A DNA stretch of 13,935 bases from NCBI GenBank assembly GCA_032123495.1, contig JAQBFG010000319.1, forward strand, positions 1 to 13,935, read 5' to 3'. The translations under genes were made by a program, and so were the position numbers. This DNA comes from JAAERC01 sp032123495. Lineage in GTDB: Bacteria; Zixibacteria; MSB-5A5; GN15; PGXB01. Positions 7,445 through 13,935 of the stretch are shown here, piece after piece (position 1 is the stretch's first letter; each line of letters opens with the position of its first letter). A model generated the notes under the pieces. The model was not told the DNA's origin. It made no database searches and saw only the letters and a program-made list of their open reading frames with translations.

Positions 7445-9613
7445 TTATGGACATGCGGGATCGGGGCCGTCTTTATACTTATAATTTATTAAATACACGA
7501 CATCCAAAATATTAACGGGAGATATACCATCGACATCACCTGCTATAAGCGGATCTGGCGCAGGGCCGTTTTTGTATTTATAATTGATTAAAAAGACTAT
7601 GTCGAGAATATTAATTCCCTCCAAACCGTCAACATCACCGCAGGTGTAGCCAGCTCTAGTAAGTGTTCCCTGCAATGGCGAAAGATGGCTCCACTGACCA
7701 TCGGCATCCAATGCTCTGACCTTATAATAGAAATATTCCTGTTCCGGTTTTTCGGTAAAGGTATAAAAATTATCTTCAATGGTGGACGAAACAACTGTTT
7801 CAGTCCCAACGTAAGTAATCATTTCAATATCATCTATATAAATGCCCTCAAGCTGAATACTTTCGTCAGTGACGTAGGCAAATAATAGATAAACAGCCTG
7901 CCCGGAAAAATCTGACAGATCAAATTCTGCTTGTACCCAGCCGTCTGAATTTCCTGTAATACCAGGGCCAATACTGTTTCCGTTTGGATTATCGTTTGTT
8001 GTAATATTGCCCTCAAGAGGAAGCCAGTTCTCTCTATCATATGAAACCGCAACATAGGCATAATCCAGATGCTCTTCAATACGGTAGTGAGTCCAGAATC
8101 TTAAATTGTCACCTGACTCAATAATTATGGGGAACCTGGTTTCCAGCATGTAAGTAGATGAGGAATAGGCCATACCTGAATAAAAGCTGCTGTAGCTGGA
8201 GTGATATCTGTTGAAACCGATGGAGAATCCTCGACTGAAGAAATTATCAAGATTATCTCCTGGGTCGGTTATCCGGGATAAATCTGAATATTCAATCAGT
8301 TCATAACTAATGGCCGGATTAAAATCATCGTCATGGGTCCATTCAACCTGATACGATGAAAAATCAACAGTATCTTCCAAAATTATCGACGGCTGTTTTG
8401 GTACCATCGCTTGCTCTACACTATCGCTAACTTCGATTAAGAAAAGGGTTGAAAGGTAGTTTTCATTTATCAGAGGGACTATCCGATTGGATGGTGGCCA
8501 GAAATAATCCTGGGCACCTCCAATTTCAACCACATATGAGAATGTTTTGTTTTTTAAAGTTTGCTCGCCATAACTCCAATCATCGGTGCCACCATTAACC
8601 GGATAAAGGGGATTGATGTACTGGGGGGTGTAACCTGTCAAAACACAACCTGAATCGGCCAAACCTTGAAATATATCCTCATCTTCAGTAAATGTCGTAT
8701 TGTAAGCATAGGGCCAAACAAACAGATTGGAATAAGCATGATAATAAATCGATATTACAAAATCATGGGCAATTGTAAAATCGCGCATATTTTGAGATTC
8801 CGGCTCTGAAAAAGGCCCGGTGCCGCGATAATCTTCATCGGAGCCATAGGGAGATGATCCTATGTCATCATATCCCCACTGATAACCAAAATTCCTATTT
8901 AAATCAACGCCAAAAGTGCCGTCGCCATTATCACGCCGATTTTTTCGCCACAAACCGCCGCCGCCGGGAGCAATCACTTCATTTCGATAATAACCATCAG
9001 GGTTGACATTAAGAACAAACCAGGATTCATGGCCATCTACCAAACCCTGGATATATGGATCGCTTGAATATTTGTCTGTTAAAGAATCCATTACATTCAG
9101 AAGTACCAATGGAGTTATGACTTCGCGGGCATGAATAGCCGATGTAAATAACACTTCCGGTTCATCTTCATCAACATCGGGATTATCAGATATTTTAATT
9201 GCCCATATTGTCCGCCCCTCTATGGTCTGTCCAATATCCACTTTTGACGTTAAACTCGGGTGATCGGCAACGATGACGTCAATAGCAGCATTGATCTCTG
9301 ATAAGGTTAAATAACCACCCATCGTGCGAGTAGGATCAAATCTTGATTTCACAAATTTTTCAATATCATCAATAACAATTTCGGCTCGAAATCCAATAGC
9401 CTCCAATTCATCAAGTTCTTCCTGATTTGTTACAATTTCATAATAATTGCCATTTCCGCTGACTACATCCAAATGCTGTGCATACAACTGATTTAACTGC
9501 GGTTTGGTGTCAATAAACACCTTGGCATGAATGTTGTTGTGATTTGCCGAAAAAGCCAAAGTTGCGAACAGCATTAAAATAGTCATTAATGCCACAATAA
9601 CCCGAAACGACAT
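7445..9613 (-). CDS. Secreted M14 zinc carboxypeptidase with dockerin-like C-terminus
   Basis: A 722-residue exopeptidase predicted to remove C-terminal amino acids from peptides outside the cell. The signal peptide covers about 1-23 (ending FSA). A propeptide-like region follows to about 95. The M14 domain (about 98-395) contains the zinc motif HARE (H161, E164), the third ligand H292 in YYHAYSN, the substrate-binding DLNRNF (237-242, R240) and the catalytic glutamate E363 in YVVEIGG. All key residues are present, so it should be active. Residues about 405-650 form a beta-rich jelly-roll region like that of immune-inhibitor-A-type and choice-of-anchor proteins, with a fibronectin-like segment at its end. 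The dockerin-like pair occupies 658-722. The start is fixed by GAGGAGG four bases before the ATG. A promoter is proposed at 9661-9690 and a terminator follows, so it is probably a single-gene transcript, possibly with readthrough from the dehydratase gene 100 bases upstream. Confidence 0.93.
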   Translation of the reverse strand: MSFRVIVALMTILMLFATLAFSANHNNIHAKVFIDTKPQLNQLYAQHLDVVSGNGNYYEIVTNQEELDELEAIGFRAEIVIDDIEKFVKSRFDPTRTMGGYLTLSEINAAIDVIVADHPSLTSKVDIGQTIEGRTIWAIKISDNPDVDEDEPEVLFTSAIHAREVITPLVLLNVMDSLTDKYSSDPYIQGLVDGHESWFVLNVNPDGYYRNEVIAPGGGGLWRKNRRDNGDGTFGVDLNRNFGYQWGYDDIGSSPYGSDEDYRGTGPFSEPESQNMRDFTIAHDFVISIYYHAYSNLFVWPYAYNTTFTEDEDIFQGLADSGCVLTGYTPQYINPLYPVNGGTDDWSYGEQTLKNKTFSYVVEIGGAQDYFWPPSNRIVPLINENYLSTLFLIEVSDSVEQAMVPKQPSIILEDTVDFSSYQVEWTHDDDFNPAISYELIEYSDLSRITDPGDNLDNFFSRGFSIGFNRYHSSYSSFYSGMAYSSSTYMLETRFPIIIESGDNLRFWTHYRIEEHLDYAYVAVSYDRENWLPLEGNITTNDNPNGNSIGPGITGNSDGWVQAEFDLSDFSGQAVYLLFAYVTDESIQLEGIYIDDIEMITYVGTETVVSSTIEDNFYTFTEKPEQEYFYYKVRALDADGQWSHLSPLQGTLTRAGYTCGDVDGLEGINILDIVFLINYKYKNGPAPDPLIAGDVDGISPVNILDVVYLINYKYKDGPDPACP
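7448..7642 (-). other. Dockerin-like type I duplicated module at the C-terminus of the M14 carboxypeptidase
   Basis: Residues 658-722 contain two copies of DVDG(L/I)...NILD...INYKYKxGPxP. Both loops have aspartates at positions 1, 3 and 12 (D660, D662, D671 and D693, D695, D704) but a hydrophobic residue at position 5 (L664, I697), where dockerins normally have Asp or Asn. As in the C25 protein, the module opens with Cys658 and closes with Cys721-Pro. Confidence 0.8.
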
Positions 9614-9617
9614 AAAA

Positions 9618-9624
9618 CCTCCTC
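9618..9624 (-). promoter_or_regulatory. Strong ribosome binding site of the M14 carboxypeptidase gene
   Basis: GAGGAGG on the minus strand lies four bases upstream of the ATG at 9613. It fixes the start codon and shows that this genome uses Shine-Dalgarno initiation, in contrast to the C25 gene, which has none. Confidence 0.85.
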
Positions 9625-9660
9625 TTAAATAAGATATGTATAGTAGCAGTAATATTTTTA

Positions 9661-9690
9661 TATATAAGTAATGACGAGAAAATAAATCAA
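9661..9690 (-). promoter_or_regulatory. Possible promoter of the M14 carboxypeptidase gene
   Basis: On the minus strand TTGATT (9690-9685) and TATATA (9666-9661) are 18 bases apart, placing the start of transcription near 9654 and giving a leader of about 40 bases. The region is very AT-rich, so a chance match is possible. Confidence 0.35.
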
Positions 9691-9713
9691 TTCGTTCAAA
9701 AAAATATTAATTA

Positions 9714-10670
9714 TTATTGCCAGGGAAGGGTTTTTAGATCAATATTGCCGCCCGAGATGATAATACCAACTTTTTTGCCAGCGAATTTATTTTTATGCTG
9801 AAGAATAACTCCAAACGAAACCGCCCCCGATGGCTCAACAATAATTTTGGCTCGTTCCCAGATCAGTTGCATCGCCAAAACAATATTATCTTCCGATACG
9901 GTCAGGATTTCAGAGACAAGCTTTTTGATAATCGGATAGGTTAAACTTCCCAGCGATGTTAATAATCCATCGGCAATAGTTTGTGGATTTACCGAAGGAA
10001 CTATTTCGCCGCTTTTTATTGAACGACAGGCGTCATCGGCTCCCTCCGGTTCAGCACCAAATACTTTTGTGCCGGATGAGAGATAAGCTGTGGCCAGCGA
10101 GGTCCCACTCAGTAATCCCCCACCTCCCACCGGGGCCATTATAATATCGAGACCTTCAATCTCTTCTATTAATTCCATCGCTGCAGTCGCCTGCCCGGCA
10201 ATGATTCTCATATCGTTATAAGGGTGGATAAATGTTGCGCCGGTTTTTTTGACTACTTTTTCGAGAGCCTCTTCGCGGGCCAACAAAGTCGGCTCACAAA
10301 AAATAATCTCTCCGCCATAACCATTGACCGCATCTATTTTAACCGCTGGAGCATTATTTGGCATAACAATATACGCTTTGGAGTTGCGGTTTCGTGCAGC
10401 CAGAGCCAGCGCCTGAGCATGATTTCCCGAGGAATGAGTCGCGACACCTTTGGCTAATTCATTTTCTGAAAGCGAGAGAACGGCGTTGGTGGCACCACGA
10501 AATTTGAAGGCACCGACTTTCTGGAAATTTTCGCATTTAAAATATAGATCGGCGCCTGAGATATCATTCAAACTTTGGCAAGTCACAACCGGTGTGCGAT
10601 GGATATACGGGCCGATCCTTTCGGCCGCTGCCTGAATATCTTCCAAACTCGGTATTTGTTTGTTTTCCAT
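9714..10670 (-). CDS. PLP-dependent threonine dehydratase / serine racemase-like enzyme
   Basis: A 318-residue cytoplasmic fold-type II PLP enzyme. The family converts L-threonine to 2-oxobutanoate and ammonia, dehydrates serine, or racemises serine. The PLP lysine is K56 in FKFRGA. The substrate/PLP loop is SSGNH (80-84), with S81 at the position of the re-face serine of serine racemase. The phosphate-binding glycine loop is GGGGL (182-186) and S306-G-G-N faces the pyridine nitrogen. E207, A211 and D213 in EPEGADD have the spacing of the metal site of eukaryotic serine racemase, which favours a racemase or bifunctional activity but does not prove it. The protein is full length for the short catabolic type and lacks the C-terminal ACT-like domains of biosynthetic IlvA, so isoleucine feedback control is not expected. 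It is divergent from the TetR gene (147-base gap), with no sign that their functions are linked. The ATG at 10670 has no clear Shine-Dalgarno site. Confidence 0.9.
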   Translation of the reverse strand: MENKQIPSLEDIQAAAERIGPYIHRTPVVTCQSLNDISGADLYFKCENFQKVGAFKFRGATNAVLSLSENELAKGVATHSSGNHAQALALAARNRNSKAYIVMPNNAPAVKIDAVNGYGGEIIFCEPTLLAREEALEKVVKKTGATFIHPYNDMRIIAGQATAAMELIEEIEGLDIIMAPVGGGGLLSGTSLATAYLSSGTKVFGAEPEGADDACRSIKSGEIVPSVNPQTIADGLLTSLGSLTYPIIKKLVSEILTVSEDNIVLAMQLIWERAKIIVEPSGAVSFGVILQHKNKFAGKKVGIIISGGNIDLKTLPWQ

Positions 10671-10721
10671 ATCTATTCAATAAAACCGATTTGAGATAAT
10701 TTGCAAAAAATATTATTTATA

Positions 10722-10749
10722 AAAATAAAATAAATTGAAACCTTGACAA
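10722..10749 (-). promoter_or_regulatory. Possible promoter of the threonine dehydratase-like gene
   Basis: On the minus strand TTGTCA (10749-10744) and TATTTT (10727-10722) are 16 bases apart. The -35 element overlaps the -35 element of the divergent TetR promoter on the other strand. The downstream stretch is almost pure A/T, so the -10 assignment is weak. Confidence 0.35.
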
Positions 10750-10771
10750 ATAGATTACCGTATAATATTAT
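10743..10771 (+). promoter_or_regulatory. Promoter of the tetR-lolA-like-permease operon
   Basis: A consensus TTGACA (10743-10748) and TATTAT (10766-10771, five of six matches) are separated by exactly 17 bases. Transcription should begin near 10778, inside the palindromic operator, leaving a leader of about 40 bases before the TetR start. Confidence 0.65.
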
Positions 10772-10776
10772 TAATG

Positions 10777-10790
10777 ACCGACTGGTCGGT
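10777..10790 (+). promoter_or_regulatory. Palindromic operator, probable TetR autoregulatory site
   Basis: ACCGAC-TG-GTCGGT is a perfect 6+2+6 inverted repeat located five bases after the -10 element and covering the predicted transcription start. GACCGAC/GTCGGTC-type palindromes are commonly bound by TetR/AcrR-family repressors. A regulator bound here would block its own operon. That the TetR encoded just downstream is the binder is an inference from position. Confidence 0.75.
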
Positions 10791-10817
10791 ATTGAAAATG
10801 AAAGATTTGGAATATAA

Positions 10818-11426
10818 ATGAGTCCAAAGGTAGTTGACAAACAGAAAAAACGTGACAGAATCATCAGAGCGGCGCTTAAGGTCTTCTCTGACAAAGGAAT
10901 AACCGAATTTAAAATGATTGATATCGCGAACGCTGCCGGTATCGGCAAAGGTACAATATATGAATATTTCTCGAGCAAAGAAGATGTTATCACTGGCTGT
11001 TTTGAAATTTTTATGCACGATTTTGGAGATATATTGGCTTCCGGCCTTGGTGAAAAATCTAATCCAAAAGAGAAAATAATTAACTTCTTCAAACTATCAT
11101 TTCAATATTTCTCCCAACATCAGGAAGCGATGTCGGTTCTCTTTGATTTTTGGGCGGCAGGTATCCCTCGCAAACATGGTACCCCGCTAATACCGAGTAT
11201 GAAATATGAATATTTCGAATTCCAAAAATATCTAGCCGCTATTCTTGAAGATGGTATCAAAGAAAATTATTTTAAACCGCATGATACTCAAACAACTGCC
11301 CTGATCATTTTGGCGGTACTTGATGGTCTAATGTTTCAGGCGGTGTTGGGTGTCATTGATATTGAAGATAAATCTTTGCCTGATAAAATTAGCAATACTT
11401 TATTGGAGGGTATCTCAAATGAATAG
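10818..11426 (+). CDS. TetR/AcrR-family transcriptional regulator
   Basis: A 202-residue protein, typical for the family. The N-terminal DNA-binding domain covers about residues 8-60: a basic start (KQKKRDRII), ALKVFSDKGI, then the helix-turn-helix IDIANAAGIGKGTIYEYFSSKEDV (about 33-56). The C-terminal half (about 65-200) is the helical ligand and dimer domain; it is too variable to name the ligand. An aromatic-rich segment (FKLSFQYFSQHQ, FDFWAAGIP) suggests a hydrophobic effector such as a lipid or acyl chain, which is speculation. The gene is first in an operon with a lipoprotein/lipid export system and sits behind a palindrome, so it most likely represses itself and the transporter until an envelope-related ligand binds. 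Its last 8 bases overlap the next gene. The Shine-Dalgarno site is weak (GGA at 10809-10811). Confidence 0.92.
   Translation: MSPKVVDKQKKRDRIIRAALKVFSDKGITEFKMIDIANAAGIGKGTIYEYFSSKEDVITGCFEIFMHDFGDILASGLGEKSNPKEKIINFFKLSFQYFSQHQEAMSVLFDFWAAGIPRKHGTPLIPSMKYEYFEFQKYLAAILEDGIKENYFKPHDTQTTALIILAVLDGLMFQAVLGVIDIEDKSLPDKISNTLLEGISNE
11405..11410 (+). promoter_or_regulatory. Ribosome binding site inside tetR for the LolA-like gene
   Basis: GGAGGG lies eight bases before the ATG at 11419, within the last codons of the TetR gene. It selects this start over the longer open frame from 11350 and permits coupled translation. Confidence 0.8.
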
Positions 11427-12198
11427 AATCAGCCACATCGTGGCACTTAGTTTTATACTAATGCTAATCACATCAATATTTTCGATAGCGCAATCATCGG
11501 AAAAACTAAGCGACGAGAAAATTAGCGAACTGGTCAAAAAGATCGATCAGATCTACCGCAGTAAAACCAGTTATGCCGAATTTGAAATGGAAATCATCAC
11601 TCCCCGCTGGCAGCGGACTCTGTCGCTTGATTCCTGGACCGAGGGAACCAAAAAGACATTTTTCAGGATCAACGAGCCTAAAAAGGAAAAAGGAGTGGCG
11701 ACGTTAAGAATTGAAAATGAGATGTGGAACTATCTTCCCAAGACAAATAAAGTCATTAAGATTCCTCCCTCGATGATGATGAGTTCATGGATGGGTTCCG
11801 ATTTTACCAACGATGATCTGGTGAAAGAATTTACACTTTTCGAAGACTACAGCTATGAGCTGATAGAAATTGAAGACGGCTCGGATGATATGTACTATCT
11901 CAACTGTATCCCTCGCGAAGATCTGCCGATTGTTTGGGGAAACATCGTTATCGCCGCCCGCAAGGCAGACTACATCCCGGTTTGGCAAAAATATTATGAT
12001 GAAAAAGGCAATCTGATGCGAGAAGCAACATATTCGGACATAAAGATGTTTGGTAATCGCATGGTTCCGGCGGTGATGGAGATGATCCCCAAAAACAAAG
12101 AAGGATACAAAACGGTTATCCGTTATTTGAAGGCCGAATTTGATATTGAATTGGATAAAGATATTTTTTCACTTAGAAATCTTCATTCGAAACAATAG
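11419..12198 (+). CDS. Periplasmic LolA-like outer-membrane lipoprotein-sorting protein
   Basis: A 259-residue secreted protein of the LolA-like type found beside ABC or MMPL exporters (PF17131-type, by recognition). The signal peptide is about 1-24 (hydrophobic FILMLITSIF, ending SIA). The body has the family pattern: a domain start YRSKTSYAEFEMEI, then WTEGTKKTFFRI, GVATLRIENEMWNYLPKTNK, and SSWMGSDFTNDDLVKEF (about 115-131). LolA/LolB-like folds form an open barrel that shields lipid tails, so the expected role is to accept a lipoprotein or lipid from the inner-membrane permeases and carry it across the periplasm. It is longer than classical LolA (about 180 mature residues) and has no obvious lipobox, so it is probably soluble. 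The start is set by GGAGGG at 11405. The gene overlaps tetR by 8 bases and precedes a permease by 15 bases. The cargo is unknown. Confidence 0.85.
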   Translation: MNRISHIVALSFILMLITSIFSIAQSSEKLSDEKISELVKKIDQIYRSKTSYAEFEMEIITPRWQRTLSLDSWTEGTKKTFFRINEPKKEKGVATLRIENEMWNYLPKTNKVIKIPPSMMMSSWMGSDFTNDDLVKEFTLFEDYSYELIEIEDGSDDMYYLNCIPREDLPIVWGNIVIAARKADYIPVWQKYYDEKGNLMREATYSDIKMFGNRMVPAVMEMIPKNKEGYKTVIRYLKAEFDIELDKDIFSLRNLHSKQ

Positions 12199-12213
12199 GA
12201 TGAAACAAATATT

Positions 12214-13419
12214 ATGATGTTAAAGATCGCATTCAGGAATATTTTCCGTCAGAAGCGTCGTTCGCTTCTGACGATTCTGACGATGCTGGGTGGATTTGTA
12301 CTGTCGGCCTTTTCGTTCGGGTGGTCAGACGGTACCTACTCAAATATTATCGACATGTTCACCCGCAACCAGTTGGGGCATATTCAAATACATCGGGAAG
12401 GTTATCTTGACCGGCCAGCACTTTACAAAACAATCGATGATTATCAGGAAGTGGGAGCCAAACTTGATACGATACCTGGACTGGAGGCCTGGGCGCCGAG
12501 GATATATTCTTCCGGTCTGGTTTCGGTCGGTGAGAAAAGTACCGGGGCCAGAATAATCGGGATCGATCCGTCGCGAGAACAAATCGCAACTCGGTTTGAA
12601 AAGAAGAGAATCAAGGGTGTACCGTTTTCAAAAGAGGCGTCATACCAGGCAATTCTTGGTGAGGGTCTGGCTAAAACGCTCAAGGCCGATCTCGGCGACA
12701 GTATTGTTATTGTATCGCAGGGAGCTGATGGTTCTATTGCTAATGATATCTATGAGATAATCGCCTTAACCAACAGCGGCGACAAAATAGTAGATCAAAC
12801 CGCATTGTATCTTCACCTCGAAGATGCTCGGGAACTTCTGGTTTTATATAACCAGATTCATGAGATGATAATTATCGGAAAGGATCTTGATGATGTCGAT
12901 GAACTGACCGAAGTTATTCGTCAGGCAATCAATAATCCTGAACTGACGGTGGCACCATGGCAGGAATTTGCCAAGTCATTTTATGATGCGATGCGGGCCG
13001 ATCAACAGGGAAGCTGGATATTACTTTTTATTATTATCCTGATAGTTGCCATCGGAGTTTTGAATACTGTCCTTATGACGGTGCTTGAAAGAAGGCGTGA
13101 GTATGGTGTCCTCCGTGCACTCGGAACTCAGCCGGGCCAAATTATTCGGCTCTTATTATCAGAGGTGGCCGTTATGGCAGTACTAAGTATACTTTTTGGG
13201 TCTGTAATAAGCATGATTACCAACTCCTTTTTCAGCCTGGAACTGCCTCAACCTATGACCTATGGCGGAGTCGAATTCAAAACCATGTACAGCGAGATAA
13301 ATGCCCGAAGTTTTTATATACCGGCGATTACTGTTTTTTTCTCGGCATTAATTGTTTCAATCTTTCCGGCCCTAAAAGCGGCGCGGATCGCGCCGGCCAA
13401 AGCGATGAGGATGCACTGA
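12214..13419 (+). CDS. LolC/LolE/FtsX-type ABC transporter permease
   Basis: A 401-residue permease with the MacB/LolCE layout. A short cytoplasmic N-terminus (AFRNIFRQKRRS) leads to helix 1 (about 18-37), then a periplasmic domain of about 230 residues (38-267) and three C-terminal helices (about 268-290, 317-338, 367-388). The loop ERRREYGVLRALGTQPGQI (292-310) is the FtsX-family coupling region that contacts the ATPase. LYKTIDDYQEV and APRIYSSGLVSVG are typical of the MacB-like periplasmic core. With the LolA-like gene just upstream and a second permease downstream, the pair probably forms a LolCE-like heterodimer that extracts a lipidated substrate. The start is ATG at 12214 or the adjacent ATG at 12217; AGGA at 12197-12200 is rather far upstream. 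No ATP-binding gene lies upstream in the operon. Confidence 0.9.
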   Translation: MMLKIAFRNIFRQKRRSLLTILTMLGGFVLSAFSFGWSDGTYSNIIDMFTRNQLGHIQIHREGYLDRPALYKTIDDYQEVGAKLDTIPGLEAWAPRIYSSGLVSVGEKSTGARIIGIDPSREQIATRFEKKRIKGVPFSKEASYQAILGEGLAKTLKADLGDSIVIVSQGADGSIANDIYEIIALTNSGDKIVDQTALYLHLEDARELLVLYNQIHEMIIIGKDLDDVDELTEVIRQAINNPELTVAPWQEFAKSFYDAMRADQQGSWILLFIIILIVAIGVLNTVLMTVLERRREYGVLRALGTQPGQIIRLLLSEVAVMAVLSILFGSVISMITNSFFSLELPQPMTYGGVEFKTMYSEINARSFYIPAITVFFSALIVSIFPALKAARIAPAKAMRMH

Positions 13420-13432
13420 TGGAGACTAAATC

Positions 13433-13935
13433 ATGTTGACATATATGAAACTGGCCTGGCGCAATATGTTCAGAAACAAACGAAGGACATTTATTGCCGG
13501 GACGGCCATCGGAGTCGGTCTGGCGGCAATGATTTTATCCGATGCCTTTATGATCGGGATGAATGATAATTTGATAAAATCGGCAACGAAATCATTTTTG
13601 GGTGAGGCTCAGATTCATCAGGAAGAATTTCGTCAATCATTTGAGATTGAAAAGACAATTAATAATCTCGATGAAACACTAATTGAACTCAAAAATGATT
13701 CTATTGTGGAACATTTTAGCGTCAGGACACTGGCGATTGCGATGATATCATCACCGGCAAATGTCGCCGCAGTCTCGATGGTTGGAATAAATCCGGAGAC
13801 AGAGCAGTATTTGTCCCAGATTGATGATGCAATAACTGAGGGTACATATATTACCGGTAAATCTGTTCACGAGATTGTTATTGGGTATAAATTGGCCGAA
13901 CTTCTGGAAGTTGCGTTAGGTGACAGAGTAGTTCT
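13433..13935 (+). CDS. Second LolC/E-type ABC permease, cut by the right edge
   Basis: My translation from the ATG at 13433 gives 167 open codons reaching the window end. It opens with LAWRNMFRNKRRTFIAG, the same N-terminal pattern as the preceding permease, then a first membrane helix (about 21-42) and the start of a MacB-like periplasmic domain (LGEAQIHQEEFRQ, SMVGINPETEQY, EIVIGYKLAELL). GGAG at 13421-13424 lies eight bases before the start. Thirteen bases separate it from the upstream permease, so co-translation in one operon is very likely. It is the probable partner subunit of a LolCE-like pair; the C-terminal helices and the ATPase gene must lie beyond 13935. Confidence 0.88.
   Translation, partial: MLTYMKLAWRNMFRNKRRTFIAGTAIGVGLAAMILSDAFMIGMNDNLIKSATKSFLGEAQIHQEEFRQSFEIEKTINNLDETLIELKNDSIVEHFSVRTLAIAMISSPANVAAVSMVGINPETEQYLSQIDDAITEGTYITGKSVHEIVIGYKLAELLEVALGDRVV

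Noticed and set aside
10673..11092. Open frame of 139 codons on the minus strand opposite tetR
   Set aside because: It lies antisense to a well-supported TetR gene, has no domain features or ribosome binding site, and its residues read like reverse-strand shadow coding.
11350..11418. Upstream extension of the LolA-like gene by 23 codons
   Set aside because: The ATG at 11419 has GGAGGG at the right distance and gives a clean signal peptide; the extension would put 23 extra residues before it.

Overview
The window holds eight genes on about 13.9 kb of AT-rich DNA. It reads like the chromosome of an uncultured Gram-negative bacterium of the FCB superphylum. Candidate division Zixibacteria is my best guess, a recognition-level inference. 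The reasons are large secreted peptidases ending in paired dockerin-like repeats of the type INILDV...NYKYKxGPAP, a LolA-like lipoprotein carrier with LolC/E-type permeases (so an outer membrane is present), and mixed use of Shine-Dalgarno sites. No tRNA, rRNA, CRISPR array, insertion sequence or phage gene was seen. No gap between genes exceeds about 230 bases.

Left two thirds (1-10670), all on the minus strand. In transcription order: a PLP-dependent threonine dehydratase/serine racemase-like enzyme (9714-10670); a secreted M14 zinc carboxypeptidase with a C-terminal dockerin-like pair (7445-9613), followed by a clear intrinsic terminator (7380-7413); an unrecognised four-helix membrane protein with a large domain between helices 3 and 4 (6045-7283); a 1197-residue gingipain-type (C25) cysteine peptidase with the same dockerin-like ending (2221-5814); and a second M14 carboxypeptidase running off the left edge (1-2174). 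An extracellular endopeptidase next to two carboxypeptidases suggests a protein-scavenging set: the C25 enzyme would cut proteins internally and the M14 enzymes would trim the C-termini. The shared ending suggests a common surface-attachment or sorting route.

Right third (10743-13935), plus strand. A TetR-type regulator sits behind a good promoter whose start region is covered by a perfect 6+2+6 palindrome, so autorepression is likely. It overlaps by 8 bases a secreted LolA-like (PF17131-type) protein. Two LolC/E/FtsX-type ABC permeases follow at short spacing, and the second is cut by the right edge. No ATPase is in the window; it is expected downstream. This looks like a self-regulated operon for moving a lipoprotein or lipid from the inner membrane toward the outer membrane.

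The points most worth a second look are the variant calcium loops and terminal cysteine clasp of the dockerin-like modules, the extra cysteines at the C25 active site, the unassigned membrane protein, and the mini-ORFs at junctions of the regulated export operon.
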